Source: Aquanectria penicillioides
Taxonomy: Eukaryota > Ascomycota > Sordariomycetes > Hypocreales > Nectriaceae
DNA length: 64,000 nucleotides
NCBI GenBank assembly: GCA_003415625.1
Contig: PYIU01000005.1
Location: 439,001 to 503,000, forward strand
Reading direction: 5' to 3'
Below the pieces are notes generated by a model, which saw nothing but the letters and a program-made list of their open reading frames with translations, ran no database searches and had not been told where the DNA came from. A program made the translations under genes and the position numbers. This document shows, piece after piece, positions 12,743-24,504 of the stretch (positions within the stretch are counted from its first letter, which is position 1; every line of letters starts with the position of its first letter).

Positions 12743-14079
12743 TTACGGGGTTCCTAGAGAATTCCCGTCAATTAGTTGGCGTATCGCAAGCAACAAGTCT
12801 TTCGAAATCTTCGCCGAGGCTTTTAATTCGGGGAAGTATCCGAAGGCATGCGGGAGACCAGGGTAAAGGTCAATCTTTGTCGGTACTCTAATATTCATTA
12901 GTACATAATGATACCTTGGAGCTGGGTGAGTCAGCTACTTACCCAGCAGCCCTCAACTTATCTGCATAGGCTATTCCTTCATCCCTCAACGGATCCATCC
13001 CAGCAACCTGCAAGTAGGCTGGCGCGAGGCCTTGGAAGTTGGGGCTGAGCAATGGTGAAATCTCCGGGCTAGAGGGGTCTGGAGCGTTGTAATATTGATA
13101 GAAAAGCTCCATAGAGCGCCTAGATAGCAGCGGCGCATTCTGTAATTCTTCCATGCTGCGCAAATTTAGCTCGAGAGGGTAGGAGTCAATGTGACAAGTC
13201 GCAGGGATTCTGAGAATCTGCCCTTTAAGAGCTATCCCTTGATCCCGAGCGCGATGAGCTAGTACTGCTGTCTTGAACTCGAATTTAGCTTCAAATCTTG
13301 ATCATTTGCATGCAACAAGGTCTTACCACATTACCCCCAGAGCTGGATCCACCAATCAAGATATTATTGCTATCAATCCCGAGTGATTCGGCATTTAGGA
13401 TTGTCTACTGAAAAGTCAGGAGTCTCCTATGCTCAGGTATAAATGTGCTTACCCATAGGAGGGCGTCCCAGCAGTCTTCAAGACCCTTAGGAAATGGGTT
13501 CTCTGGGGCCCTGCTTGATGTTATCGGGTGTTTAATGAGATCAATGCCACTCAAGGCGGGCACTTACAAACGATAATCCACACTCACTACAACGACCTCA
13601 CTATACACACATATAGCTCTACAGGCTATGTCTTCTCCTTCCAAATCCCCAAGTGTCCATCCGCCTCCGTGAATGCTGTGTGGAGTTTCAATATCCTTCA
13701 ACTAACATGATACGATATTTAAGTGTACTCACTAGAGAAGTCCGGGTTTAAGAATTGTACTTTTTGTCGGTTTGTACACCCTGAGCAAAATTTGATCTTC
13801 GTCGGAAGTATTAATTTCGACATCCTTGATGGTGAGACCAAGTGTAATTTGCGGGACCATGCTTGTCGCCTGGATCTTCAACTTTTCCATGATATCTCTC
13901 AAGTGTTGAGGAGAGCCAACGAGCATTGGCACTTTATCCTCGTTTTCATTATAAAACTGCAACCGTTGAGCAAGAAAACGGGTGAGATCGAGCGTTAGAA
14001 ACCATACCGCAGTCCATTCCGGGTCTGGTGTCCCAAGGTAAGCGTAGGGAGAGGATGTCGTCTCTGATAGGTTACCCAT
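12743..14079 (-). CDS. Alpha/beta-hydrolase fold-3 esterase (HSL family)
   Basis: Carboxylester hydrolase of the hormone-sensitive-lipase family. The oxyanion block [14 protein letters not shown] is followed by [17 protein letters not shown]. The nucleophile elbow reads IGGSSSGGN, that is GSSSG instead of the common GDSAG. The later exons carry [25 protein letters not shown] (acidic residue) and [13 protein letters not shown] (catalytic His). Introns are inferred at about 13676-13733, 13520-13570, around 13410-13450, 13270-13330 and 12895-12945. The start is the ATG at 14079. In a cluster with three BVMOs, a role in hydrolysing their ester or lactone products is a natural inference. The family call is firm; the substrate is not known. 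Confidence 0.87.
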
Positions 14080-14663
14080 GACCTTGATTTCAAGTGGTAA
14101 TATAGATTACTGATGGAAAGAACAAAGATAGTTGGGTACGTTGAAATAGCTAAGAGATGGGTTTTGTTGGCATTGAGGATGCTCTTTGTAATCGAGAGCG
14201 CTATCCGTGAACACCTGGAATCATTACCTACAACGAGATGACACTCTGCTCCACTGGTTCAGCTCATAGATGAGTATCGGAAATCCCAAATATAATCTAA
14301 CTCGTTTTAGTGACAGATGATCGGAAAAATATTCAGAGAAGTGTGGCTTGCCCTTGGATATGCATGAGATTTCCGGGCTCCGGAATGGCATTATCCGAAA
14401 ATGTGTCTGCATTTGGTCTCATGGAAGCAGCCAAGCCTGAGGATCCCTGGATTGATGAAAAAAAAAAGGTATCGCTGATGCATAAATGCCATATTTTCAA
14501 ATTAATGACAGAATCGGCATGGCTTAATCTTAATTGGAAGAGGACTATTCTGACCTGGGAGGTAGGGAAAATATTCACTTCAAACTATTTGGCAAATGTA
14601 GTGTATTCAACATTCAGATATCAAGACTAGATGAAAGCTATAAACTGCGCTTCGATGAAAGGC
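14080..14663. other. Intergenic upstream of the esterase
   Basis: About 580 bases between the 3' end of SDR 1 and the esterase start, both on the minus strand. No supported gene. One TCCGGA lies at 14379-14384, about 300 bases upstream of the esterase start codon. Confidence 0.5.
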
Positions 14664-15491
14664 TCAAATTCCTCGCCCACCATCCACGTCGAGAGAAGCT
14701 CCTGTAATCATACTAGCCTCGTCACTTGCCAAGAACGCGGCAGCATTGCCAATATCGGCAGGGACGGCGAAACGGCCCAGGGGAATGGTGCTCATCATCC
14801 CTAGACGTGCCTCTGGAGAATCTGGCCCGCCAAGAAAAAATGGAACCCTGTTTAATCACAATTAATCAACCGAAACCAAAGAAAGAGGGGATAAATGAAT
14901 TCCTTACATATTCGTTTCCCCTGCAACGGGGTGTATGACGTTGAATCGAATCTTGTGTTTTGCCCACTCAACGGCAAGACCCTTGGTCGCATTAGTTACG
15001 CCACCTTTGCTGGCCCCGTACCATACTAAAGATGGCCGTGGCCGAGGAGATGCCATGCTAGATATATTGATGAAAAGGCCGCTGATGTTGTTGGATATGA
15101 AGTATGGAATCATGATCTTTGAGCTCCAGTATATCGACTTTAAGTTCACCCTCATCACCCGGTCATAGTCTTCTTCGCTTGTTTCAATGCTTGGGCAAGC
15201 CTTGTACACAACTCCAGCATTGTTTACAACAATGTCGAGTTTCCCAAAGGTCTTGATAGCAAGTTCCAGCGCTTCTCGCCAGTCTTTATCTTGAGACACA
15301 TCACCTTGCAATGCAACAGCTGTTCCCTGAGGCTGCGACAATGCAACCTTATTTGCATTTTCCTCATTAACATCCAATATGACGACCTTGGCGCCCTCGA
15401 ATATAAACTTATCGACAATTCCGATTCCAAAGCCGGCGCCGCCGCCGGTGACGATCGCCACCTTTCCTTCGAGCCTGCCGGGATGGGTCAT
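14664..15491 (-). CDS. Short-chain dehydrogenase/reductase 1
   Basis: Classical SDR, NAD(P)-dependent alcohol/ketone oxidoreductase. It shows the cofactor motif [11 protein letters not shown] near residue 15, then DIVVNNAGV, the catalytic Ser in INISSMAS and the active-site YGASKGG. The C-terminal exon after a short intron (about 14850-14905) gives [16 protein letters not shown]. At about 255 residues it has the usual family length. The start is the ATG at 15491. It is divergent from BVMO 2 over about 550 bases. It could produce the ketone that a BVMO consumes, which is inference from context. Confidence 0.9.
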
Positions 15492-16039
15492 TGTCCGTTT
15501 TCTTTTTGCAATAAACGTCGATAAACGAAATAGTCAATGGTTTAGGGAAATTTGAGGCCAGACTGCATAAGAGAACAGATTTAGTAGACAGTATAATGAT
15601 GTTCAAGGTCTCCATTAAAATGCTCATTCGAAGATCTCAGGCGATCCGGGCTTACTCTTCCATGGGCGGATTCATTTTCCGAACTTAGAACAGAAACATG
15701 GCAATCATCGGAAGTACAATCAACCCATTTTTTTTTAGCTGATTAGGATGCATTAAACACCCGGCAGTCGCTCAGTTGAGCTTCCGGGCTTCCCCATCTT
15801 TGGCCTTATACGTGTAGCTTTTCCGACTTTCATTCTCAATGAGGCACGTTTGACAGCATGTCGAGTTCACCTGATATACCTACGAGGTTATAGAATCCAG
15901 GGTCGCTCATTTCCAATGCATGTGTCAAACTCCTGGGGAAATTAATTGCATCTTCCAAGATAATAAAGCAAATGCTCAAGCTTGACTGCTTTCCATTGAT
16001 TCATATTCCAAGAACATTGGTGGCGTTTTCAGTTTCAAA
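15492..16039. promoter_or_regulatory. Shared promoter region, SDR 1 and BVMO 2
   Basis: About 550 bases between two divergent start codons, which suggests co-regulation of the two enzymes. I see no TCCGGA here. Confidence 0.5.
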
Positions 16040-18079
16040 ATGACGACAATCTCAGACGAAAACTACATGGTTACGGAGGCGCCCTTGGGCAGCAAAAGAC
16101 AGCTTCGAGTTCTGATGGTTGGATCAGGTGCTAGTGGACTAAATTTAGCGCGGCACATGGACCTACATATGGATAATTTTGAGCTGGTGATGTATGAAAA
16201 GAATGAGGAAGTTGGAGGTACCTGGTTTGAAAATAGGTTTGCCATCCTTCAGTTTCTCCTAGTAGTATTACTAAATGTCTTAGGTACCCTGGGTGTGCAT
16301 GTGACATTCCGTCTCACAATTATCAATTTACCTGGGAGCCAAACCCTAACTGGTCGAATTAGTATGGTTTTTTAACATTCACTCAATGTCGCAGGTGACA
16401 ATTAATAATTTTATTGCAGCTACTCCCCTGGAACGAAATTCTTGAATATTTCAAAGATATCGCAGCTAAATATGACCTCTACAAATACGTCAGGCTTCAG
16501 CACAAGGTAGAAGCGGCGAGGTGGGACGAGAGCGCTGGGGTTTGGAATGTCGACATTACCAACTTGAAAACCGGAGAGATGGTCAGTGATTGGGGCCATG
16601 TACTGATCAATGGCACCGGGATTTTGAAGTGAGAAGTCTTCCCAGTTTAACGAACCATCCTCTGACCATACTAGTAACTGGAAGTGGCCTGATTTGAAAG
16701 GGCTTGAGTCGTTCACAGGTGACCTTTTTCACAGCGCCACTTGGAATTCGGATTACAACATCAGGGGGAAGAAAGTAGCCGTCATTGGAACAGGGTCATC
16801 CGGCATTCAAATTGTGTCTGCTATTCAACCAGGTACAGTACTATTGTAGAGTTGACGTCATTGGAATTCAAGACTAACCGAAATTTAGATGTAAAATCTC
16901 TTGTGACTTTCATACGATCTCCAACGTGGATCACGGCAGGCTTTGCACAGAGTCACGCTGGTCCAGGTGGAACAAACTTCACCTGTAAGATGGCGTAGCA
17001 AGACCCTACCTAGAAGAGGCTAGCTACTAAACCCCAACAGTTACAGAGGGCCAAAAGGCCGATTTTAGAGACAACCCTGACGCCTATCGTAAGTATAGAA
17101 AAGAAATCGAGGGTGAATTGAATTCCCGGTTCAGATTTGTGAGTGAAACCTTTATCAGTTAGGCTTGTGTTTCCTCACCAATTATAGATCATTGCGGACA
17201 GCGACGAACAGAAGGAAGCACGAAAGTACTCGATCGACGAGATGAGTTCAAAGCTAAAGGATAAAGAAATTCTCAAGCATTTGATGCCCGAAAACTTCGC
17301 AATCGGTTGCAGAAGGCCTACCCCAGGCAATGGATATCTTGAGGCACTAACAAAGAACAATGTTCAAGTAGTGACTGATGCTATTGATCGAGTTGTGACT
17401 AATGGGATTAAGTTGGCGACGTCCGAAGTGATTGAGGTGGACACTTTGATCTGCGCGACCGGATTTGACCTCTCATTTTGCCCCCGTTTCAAGCTCATCG
17501 GGCGAAACGGTGAGGACATTCATAAAAAGTGGGAAATATTACCTGAGGCCTATCTGTCTGTCGCAGTGCCTGATTTCCCCAACTATTTCAGTATGACGAG
17601 CGTCTTTGCACCGTTTTGTTTCCTCAAGTGCTTACTATTCGGTAGTGTTCCTAGGCCCTAACGCACCAGTGGGCCACGGCTCCGTCCTCCCCATCATTGA
17701 GCATGCCACAAAGTACATTATCAACATGATGAAAAAAATGCAGGTCCAAAACATCAAGTCGATATCTCCGCAGGCAGAGGCCGTCAGGGACTTCAACACT
17801 CACACAACAGAGTTTATGAAACGTACAGCTTGGGCCACGCCTTGCCGCAGCTGGTTTAAGAGAGGGACCATTGACGGGCCCATTGTTGCCTTACACCCCG
17901 GGAGTAGGATTCATTGGTTTCATATGATGCAGAATATACGACTGGAAGATTGGGAGTATACATACTTCTCCAAAAACAGATTTCAATTCCTTGGAAACGG
18001 ATTTTCTACCAAAGAGGACCCGGGAAAAGACACGACGTGGTATTTTGATGCACCTGAGGGTGGATATGTAGAGTACTGA
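16040..18079 (+). CDS. Baeyer-Villiger-type flavin monooxygenase 2
   Basis: FAD-dependent BVMO family. The N-terminal fold LMVGSGASGLNLARH is followed by EVGGTWFENRYPGCACDIP across an intron, then WEPNPNWSNYYSPGTKFLEYF. The fingerprint region reads FTGDLFHSATWN, with Asn at the last position where Asp or Pro is common. The second nucleotide fold is VAVIGTGSSGIQIV, and ICATGFDLSFCPRF follows. Many introns are inferred (for example near 16235-16284, 16362-16421, 16630-16674, 16832-16889 and 17644-17655). The C-terminus (WATPCRSWFK, then SRIHWFHMMQNIR) matches long fungal BVMOs. The start is the ATG at 16040. It is more similar in layout to BVMO 3 than to BVMO 1. Confidence 0.9.
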
Positions 18080-18696
18080 GATTGTTTGGCCTTTCTTAGG
18101 TGCAAATCTTTGCAACCAAGCAATTTGATAGCAGTCGCAGATTGAAGATTGTCACTAGACAGCATAAACCACAGACGCCTTCTATTCCTTTGAATCTGAA
18201 CTCACTTTCAAATCCATCTGCAACATTGAAATTGGCCAAAAAAAAAAAAGTCAATGCATCGTACATGCCAGCCCAGGATTGTAATTTTGGTTTGGTGATG
18301 GTGCATTTCCCTCGGAAACTGAGCGCCGCCCAATCAGGTGACCTGCTTAGATCAATGCTATCAACAGAAGATATTTTATTTCATAGTTGGCGATTTTCTG
18401 ATTTAGTCATTTACGGTGATGAAATGGTCCCTAATCTTTTCTCATTTAATATGGTTTGTGAAATAGAACTTGCTGGCATGAGCTGAATCCATATCTGTTG
18501 ATTGGAATAGCACACCAACGCGAAGAAAGATGGGCGGACTGGTAGTTGCGGGTTTGAGACACTACATCAAATATCCAAGCATAAATGCATGTGGCCTATC
18601 AAATCTAGGACTATTTAAAGGCTGTTGCAGCATTTCTGTGTCATTGTAGCCATGCGCCACCTACATCCTCAATTGAATAGTCATCATGTTCCTCAT
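18080..18696. other. Convergent intergenic region
   Basis: About 600 bases between the 3' ends of BVMO 2 and SDR 2. An open frame at 18100-18486 exists but shows no recognisable motif and lies between convergent genes. I do not call it. Confidence 0.5.
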
Positions 18697-19670
18697 TCAG
18701 GATCCGATCATACCTGTGTGGTAGAATGAGCCAGGTATTAATCATCTAGGAAACAAGAATACGTACCTCCATTAGGAGAGATCGTTGATCCGGTAACAAG
18801 ACTCGACCGCGAGCTTGTGGCCCAGACAAGACACTCAGCAACTTCTTCCGGCATTCCAAGTCGTCCTATGGCCATATCGCTAACCATTTCTTCAACATCG
18901 GTGCCAACAGCACTGTCAGGAACATCTCCTAGCATTGGGTTTGAATCACCCCAGGACATATCGCATTCACTCGTATGCCACTTTTGGCGAACCTCAGCCC
19001 ATCAGACCTGGTAAACCCCAGGATTCCGTGCTTGCTTGCACAATACGCGGGGAGGTGATCATATGCCATAAGTGCGCACATCGAGGCGACATTTGCGATA
19101 GCCCCACGTTCATTAACGTATGTTCTGTCTGTTTTCATCGGCTCCTGAGTCAACATCTGTTTTATTTCGGCCTTCTGGCAGAGCCAAGTGCCTCGCAAGT
19201 TTACTTGCAGTTGAAGATCAAAGGATTGCACAGGAACTTGGTCTGTCGGTCCAGGTATCAGAACTCCTGCAACATTGCATGCATAATCCACTCTTCCAAA
19301 TTTACCAACAGCTGCCTCTATCATGGCATTCACTGAGTCTTCGGAGGTTATATCTTATCTTTGCAGTTAGTTACTGTCCTTTTCAATACTTGCGTGTAGT
19401 AGAGCATACCAACATGAATTGATAAAACACTAGTTCCTGGAAATGCTTTTTGAATTGAGTCCTTCAAAGATTCAACTGAAGTTGTATTCAAATCTGCAAT
19501 GACAATTTTATTGCAGCCTTCTTCAGCGAACAGGATTGCTGTTGCACGACCAATACCTGGAGCCATATGAAATTAAACAATGCGAATTTGTAATTCTCGC
19601 TGCGGCTGCATTCCGACGTACCTGATCCTGCCCCAGTAATTAATGCCACGCCTGGAAAATGGAACTTCAT
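18697..19670 (-). CDS. Short-chain dehydrogenase/reductase 2, with apparent frameshift
   Basis: Classical SDR. Exon joins give [18 protein letters not shown] (cofactor site), CNVAGV, IANVASM with the catalytic Ser region, and AYCASKHG (YxxxK). Introns lie near 19553-19626, 19339-19408 and 18723-18766. After [11 protein letters not shown] the frame runs into a stop. The expected continuation PMLGDVPDS is found in the frame one base away, at the GGG run 18937-18939 (plus-strand letters). No intron fits in this conserved stretch, so one base appears to be missing. The remainder ([23 protein letters not shown]) is intact. Either the gene is a recent pseudogene, or the base was lost in sequencing. 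It is divergent from the MpaB-like gene. Confidence 0.8.
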
Positions 19671-20335
19671 TCTTCGTTCTTGGCCTTTTATGAAAACAAC
19701 AACAGTCGTATGATAAGAATTATGAAGTTGAAAGTCCAGTGCCGTTCCCGTCTCAAGCTGCTATTATAGCCGAAAATTGTTATCGGATATGTCTTCCTGT
19801 GGCAACACATTCTATTGGGTGCCTGGTCGAATTTTCGAAGGGCGTTGAAAAGGCCCAACATCAGAAACCTACCCTTGGATTGACTCCCACATATCAAATC
19901 AAACTTTCCAGAGACGAGTTCTATCATTACAAAGTTCAAGGGTGCTACAGGACAGGCCGGACCCAAACGATGATTATCCGGCGGGTCATTTAATCCGAAA
20001 CTTACGCCAATCGGTGTGTCGCGACAATCAAGGCCATGTGATTGATGGCGGTCAGATATTTCATTGTCACATCCCCCACCTTTATTTCCGTCATATCCCG
20101 CGTCATTTGACGTCGTTGTGCAGGTTTACAGAGACAGGTGTCACCAAAAGCACAGAAGGCAACAAACAGAGTAGATCACTAGCCGTTACCAATGAATATA
20201 TGAATACACGCAACACAGGACCTCAAAGCACCATCAGCAGCAACTTGTGAAGTTTAATGCATTATTACTTTCGAAAGCCGATTCGAATTTGTTTACTCGC
20301 TTCTACCTCCCTTTTCTCTGTCAATATTTACCAAG
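19671..20335. promoter_or_regulatory. Shared promoter region, SDR 2 and MpaB-like oxygenase
   Basis: About 660 bases between divergent start codons. No supported gene. An ATCCGG sits near 19976, but there is no complete TCCGGA. Confidence 0.45.
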
Positions 20336-21945
20336 ATGTCAGTCATGTTTAGCCGAGGCAGGTCGGATATCCTCGACTCTTATGGATACAAGTTTCGTCT
20401 TACGGACCTACACAAAACTTCAGAACAATTAGATCCACTGAAACACCGATTCGATGAACTGGGCTCCGCGGCACAGTCTGTGCTTGACGAGATCGCCCCT
20501 CCTCCTCCTCCACGCGCTGGTTGGCATGCCAAGACGAAATCTGAGGATCCTCAGCCTGACCGCGACACATATGTACTATTGCGTGACAACCGAAATAAGG
20601 ATCCAAAACTTCAAGCCCTTTGGGATGAGGTTAATACCGTCCCTGAATGGGTGGATTGGGATCAGATTCGGCGTGGGCAGGATGTTTTTTATCGATATGC
20701 ACCGGCTGCTATTTCCGGTTTCGCCTTCCAGGGTCTTCTGGCCACAACAGTCCGTATTTCATTTCCTCTTCACCAATATACCCACGAAATTAACCACTTG
20801 AGATTTAGGGAGCCTCTTATCGCCCCGCCGAAACCTTGGTGCGAACTGGTGGGCACTCGGTGAAGGTTGCCAAGAACCGTCTCTTTGAGACATTCCAGCT
20901 CATTCTGCAAGTCACAAGATCTGTTGAAGATGTTAAGCCAGGAGGCGAAGGCTTTGCATCCGCTGTCCGTGTCCGGCTGCTCCATGCTGCTGTGAGAAGT
21001 CGAATTCTGAAGCTCAATAGCCAGCGTCCAGGCTACTTTGATGTTGACAAATATGGTGTACCCATCAACGAACTGGACTCTATGCAATCGGTGTGTGCCT
21101 TCTCAACTAACCTGGTTTGGTTAGCCCTGCCACGGCAGGGTATTTATGTTCGCAATCAAGAGGCCCTCGACTACTTAGCCCTTTGGCGATGGGTCGGTTA
21201 CGTCTTAGGCACACCACATTGGGTCCTTGAAACCCCGGAGAAAGCCTTAGCATCCATGGAGTCTTTGCTATATGATTGTCTCAGTCCCACGAAGAACTCT
21301 AGGGCTCTGGCCCAAAATCTAGTCAACGCTTTGGATGGCGTGGCCCCGATTAACGAACCAAAGGAGTTCTTCGAAGCCGGTACACGATACATCAATGGCA
21401 ACAAGCTCTGTGACGATATCGGAATTGGAAGGCCAAGTATATACTGGGATATGGTTGTTCGAGGCCAGTGCTGGGCCCTTATGATCATAACTTATGTCTG
21501 TCGTTCAATTCCCGCTCTTGATAGATGGCAGGTCGAGGTATGTTTTGACAAGCTCTTTCACCGCAATAGAGATTGACTAATTATTTCATTTTAGACATAT
21601 CGCAGCCTGTTTTGGAGCTTGGTTGTTGAAAATAAGGATGGTCTCAAAGGTGGTTATAAATACGAGTTCAAATATGTCCCGGCTCTTGACTCCCAGACCG
21701 GGGTTGAGAAGTCTGGAGGTGGACCTTCTAAGCCCGGTATCGGCGCCCTAGAGGTGTTTGGCCTTGTCAGTTTCTCCGTTATTCTCTTGGTGGCGACGAT
21801 CGTCACAGCCCTGGCTGCGAGGGTTGTCGTGGACACAGCGATGACTTACCCTCATCTTGCGGTCACCATCAAGAGCATTGCGAAGCGATCAGTATGCCTT
21901 TTTCATACTCCGTCCAAGATTGAAGAATATTTCTCAGAAATATGA
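20336..21945 (+). CDS. ER-bound oxygenase, MpaB / rubber-oxygenase family
   Basis: Resembles the family of MpaB (mycophenolic acid pathway), which cleaves an isoprenoid chain oxidatively at the ER. Support: VDWDQIRRGQDVFYRYAP, then AISGFAFQGLL, an intron near 20752-20810, and GASYRPAETLVRTGGHS, the conserved core of PF09995-type proteins. Later parts are FSTNLVWLALPRQGIY and a Trp-rich region. A second intron (about 21538-21595) leads to the last exon with a hydrophobic segment (GLVSFSVILLVATIVTALAA), which fits a membrane anchor. The start is the ATG at 20336. Its product here could be an aldehyde or acid from C=C cleavage. The family call is good; the reaction in this organism is inference. 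Confidence 0.8.
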
Positions 21946-22314
21946 CTTCCATAGCATTAAGTCTTCCCTCACCGATCATGCCTGTATCTCGTGTGAGTAA
22001 GCTACACGTCAGCCTCTTTCGTCTTCGTGAAGTCAATAGTCCTACTCCGTTTAAACCTCGTCTACCAATATCTTTCAATAGATCTTCCTCTAGGAGCAAT
22101 ATCTCACATGCAGTATTGAATGATCTTTGGTATTGTTCATACGGCGATGCCCATGCCACAAGGGATCTTGGGCAATCCACCTATTTGCCTCGTTTATAGC
22201 TTTTATTTATTCCAAACGAACAACATCCGCTCAATGACACGAATTATCCAATAGTCCGAGCCCTCAATAAAATTTTATTAGGTAACTCCAAAATACCGAT
22301 GTTAGATCGCATTA
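21946..22314. other. Convergent intergenic region
   Basis: About 370 bases between the ends of the MpaB-like gene and the SRPBCC gene. No gene seen. Confidence 0.6.
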
Positions 22315-22830
22315 CTATGCCTTTCCATGGATTTTGGCTAATTCCCTCGCTACTGCATCGTGATAACCCTCAATGCCATCTGTTCTCATACATACAACAA
22401 GAAGATCTTCTGGGATCCGTCCACCACGTGGTTGATCAATAGTTAATGTTCGCTTAAAAAGGCAGCCCTGTATCTTCGTTCTCTCAATTTCCATTTCCAC
22501 GCTCTCGAAAATGTATTCTATCCTTGTAGTTCCTTCCGAGCCATCGCTGATAGACTCGTCCGTTGCTCCGATGCCATCAACTTGTAGGAACGCCCATTTC
22601 CAAGGCTTGATGGCTGTCTCCAAAGTCCAAGTAGAATAGTAGGTATTGTCCGCAAGACTGACTTTTTCGGTCCACTGGTCGCCAATTTTAAGAGGTATTG
22701 TAAGGTGTTGTTGAATTCCGCCACTTCCCTTGTATGTGAGGGGCCAGTTATGTGGGTTGGCGACAAAGTCATAGACTTGCTCGCGGGTGTATGGGAGCAA
22801 GGTCTGAGAAGAGGCCGAACAGATACCCAT
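22315..22830 (-). CDS. SRPBCC-fold (polyketide cyclase/START-like) small protein
   Basis: Single-exon protein of about 171 residues. It opens with LPYTREQVYDFVANPHNWP, the typical first helix of SRPBCC ligand-binding proteins. GDQWTEKVSL, a WTLETAIKPWKWAF strand pair and a C-terminal long helix (DGIEGYHDAVARELAKI) follow. The start is placed at the ATG at 22830; the frame is open further upstream to 22992 but that part does not look like the fold. Proteins of this fold bind hydrophobic ligands and some act as cyclases or dehydratases. No catalytic residue can be named here. It shares a divergent promoter region with the TauD-type dioxygenase. Confidence 0.75.
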   Translation of the reverse strand: MGICSASSQTLLPYTREQVYDFVANPHNWPLTYKGSGGIQQHLTIPLKIGDQWTEKVSLADNTYYSTWTLETAIKPWKWAFLQVDGIGATDESISDGSEGTTRIEYIFESVEMEIERTKIQGCLFKRTLTIDQPRGGRIPEDLLVVCMRTDGIEGYHDAVARELAKIHGKA

Positions 22831-23243
22831 GTTTGCAGTAAAATATTCTGTAGAGATACACTGAAGAGCAAAGTTCTGTGGCGCGGCGAGGCTATGATAA
22901 TACCGCAAGTCACTCGGAAAACAAATCCGGATGCTTGTCAGAAAATCGCTTCTATTTTCCATGGAGGCATAGCTGTTTCCGGGATCTTTCACATTTTCCG
23001 GTCCATCTGGCTGGGATACAATGTTCAGAACAAGGTCATTTGATTAGAATTAGGCGACCATAGATCCAAGACGTACCTTTCTTTAGAAATTGAGTGTTTG
23101 CATACGGGATTACATGGGATAAATAACAATGGTAGAGACCAATATTTTGACAATAAATCCAGGTTCTACCGATAGGCGATGCATTAGTATCCACTATTCA
23201 ATCTACACACAAATTTGAAACACAATTCTAGATTCATTTCAAC
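22831..23243. promoter_or_regulatory. Shared promoter region, SRPBCC protein and TauD dioxygenase
   Basis: About 410 bases between divergent starts. TCCGGA occurs at 22926-22931, with further TCCGG-like sites close by (TTCCGGG at 22977 and TTCCGGT near 22997). Confidence 0.5.
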
Positions 23244-24206
23244 ATGCCTTCAGCAACCGATTCACCTACGCTAAGCTATATTCCTCTCCACCCCAAGTAC
23301 GGGGCGGAAGTGCAAGGGATGAAGTGGGACCTTCCAACTTCAACCGAAACCATCGATGAAATCACTCGTGCCGTCCACAAATATGGTGTTCTTGTTTTTA
23401 GGAAGGCCAATCTCAATAACGAGCAACATATTTCCTTCTCGAGACAATTAGGCGAGCTTGATGATGTGAAGGCTCATATCAAGGCTGGCCGAGCCATGCG
23501 CTTTCCGGATCAGCCTGAAATCTTTGATGTATCCAATCTTGACGAGCACGGGCGGGTATTGACAGATGCAGACCCTGTTCGCAAGGGGAATAATAAAGGA
23601 AACATGCTTTGGCATGCAGATATGGCATATAATCCCAACCGGTGTTCGTATTCCTTGCTCCGTGCAGTTGAGCTTCCACCTAAGGGCACTGGTGGAGAGA
23701 CTCAATATCTCGATTCCCGCACTGCATACGACGATATGCCCCAGAGTATGAGAGATCGGGTTGAAGGCCTAATCACGAACAACTCCCTCTTTCACAATCG
23801 CAAATTGGCAGCACCCGAAGTCTTCAAGGACATAGAGCCGCTTGATTATCCCATGTCGCGTCACCGACTTGTACAGTTACACGAGGGCTCAGGTCGCAAG
23901 AACATCTATGTCACGACTTACGCTCACCACTTCGATGATTGGACTATGGAAGAGAGCAAACCACTACTCGAAGAGTTACTTGCTTGGGTATCTCAGGCCA
24001 AGTATATGTTGACCATAAAATATGAGAACGACGGGGACCTTGTCATGTGGGATAACCGTGCTGTTTTGCATCGTGCAACAGAGACAGGAACCTACGATGG
24101 CCATTATAGGCGAGACATGAGGAGGACCACAGTGAAAGACAGTGGCAAGTTTGGGTGGGGAGAGAATGGTACGAACTGTAACTGGCAGGCAGGACTGAAA
24201 AACTAG
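23244..24206 (+). CDS. TauD/TfdA-type Fe(II)/2-oxoglutarate dioxygenase
   Basis: Intronless, 320 residues, normal family length. It hydroxylates an unactivated carbon or cleaves an ether/sulfonate-type bond, with 2-oxoglutarate as co-substrate. The iron ligands are visible: the HxD motif in MLWHADMAYNP (about residue 130) and the distal His in NRAVLHRATE, followed by the Arg-rich RRDMRRTTVKD that binds 2-oxoglutarate. The conserved GGETQYLDSRTAYD is also present. The closest named relatives by motif are alkylsulfonate/2,4-D-type dioxygenases, but the substrate cannot be read from sequence. The start is the ATG at 23244. It is followed on the same strand by the HpcH/HpaI aldolase. Confidence 0.92.
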   Translation: MPSATDSPTLSYIPLHPKYGAEVQGMKWDLPTSTETIDEITRAVHKYGVLVFRKANLNNEQHISFSRQLGELDDVKAHIKAGRAMRFPDQPEIFDVSNLDEHGRVLTDADPVRKGNNKGNMLWHADMAYNPNRCSYSLLRAVELPPKGTGGETQYLDSRTAYDDMPQSMRDRVEGLITNNSLFHNRKLAAPEVFKDIEPLDYPMSRHRLVQLHEGSGRKNIYVTTYAHHFDDWTMEESKPLLEELLAWVSQAKYMLTIKYENDGDLVMWDNRAVLHRATETGTYDGHYRRDMRRTTVKDSGKFGWGENGTNCNWQAGLKN

Positions 24207-24504
24207 GACAGTCAGAGGGGAAAATTGAGTCAAGGTCTAATCATCGGACGGATTAACTCGAGGTCAAATTGTATCTTTTTCTGGAAAAGGTTTCCGGCTG
24301 TGCATTCACTTTGAGTCTACCATGTCAATGTACCGAGGACAAGAATATTAGTCGGGCTAGTTGAGGCAGATTGATCATCATTATCCAACTCCCTCATTCA
24401 GAGAAACAAAAAAGGCTTCTCTTTTTCCAGTTTCTCATTGAATTCGAGAATACACCCAGAAAAGCAGACGTTGAGTACAAGGAAGCAAACCCGAAAAATT
24501 ACCA

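Noticed and set aside
18100..18486. 128-codon plus-strand frame after BVMO 2
   Set aside because: No motif, poly-Lys from an A run, and located between convergent genes.
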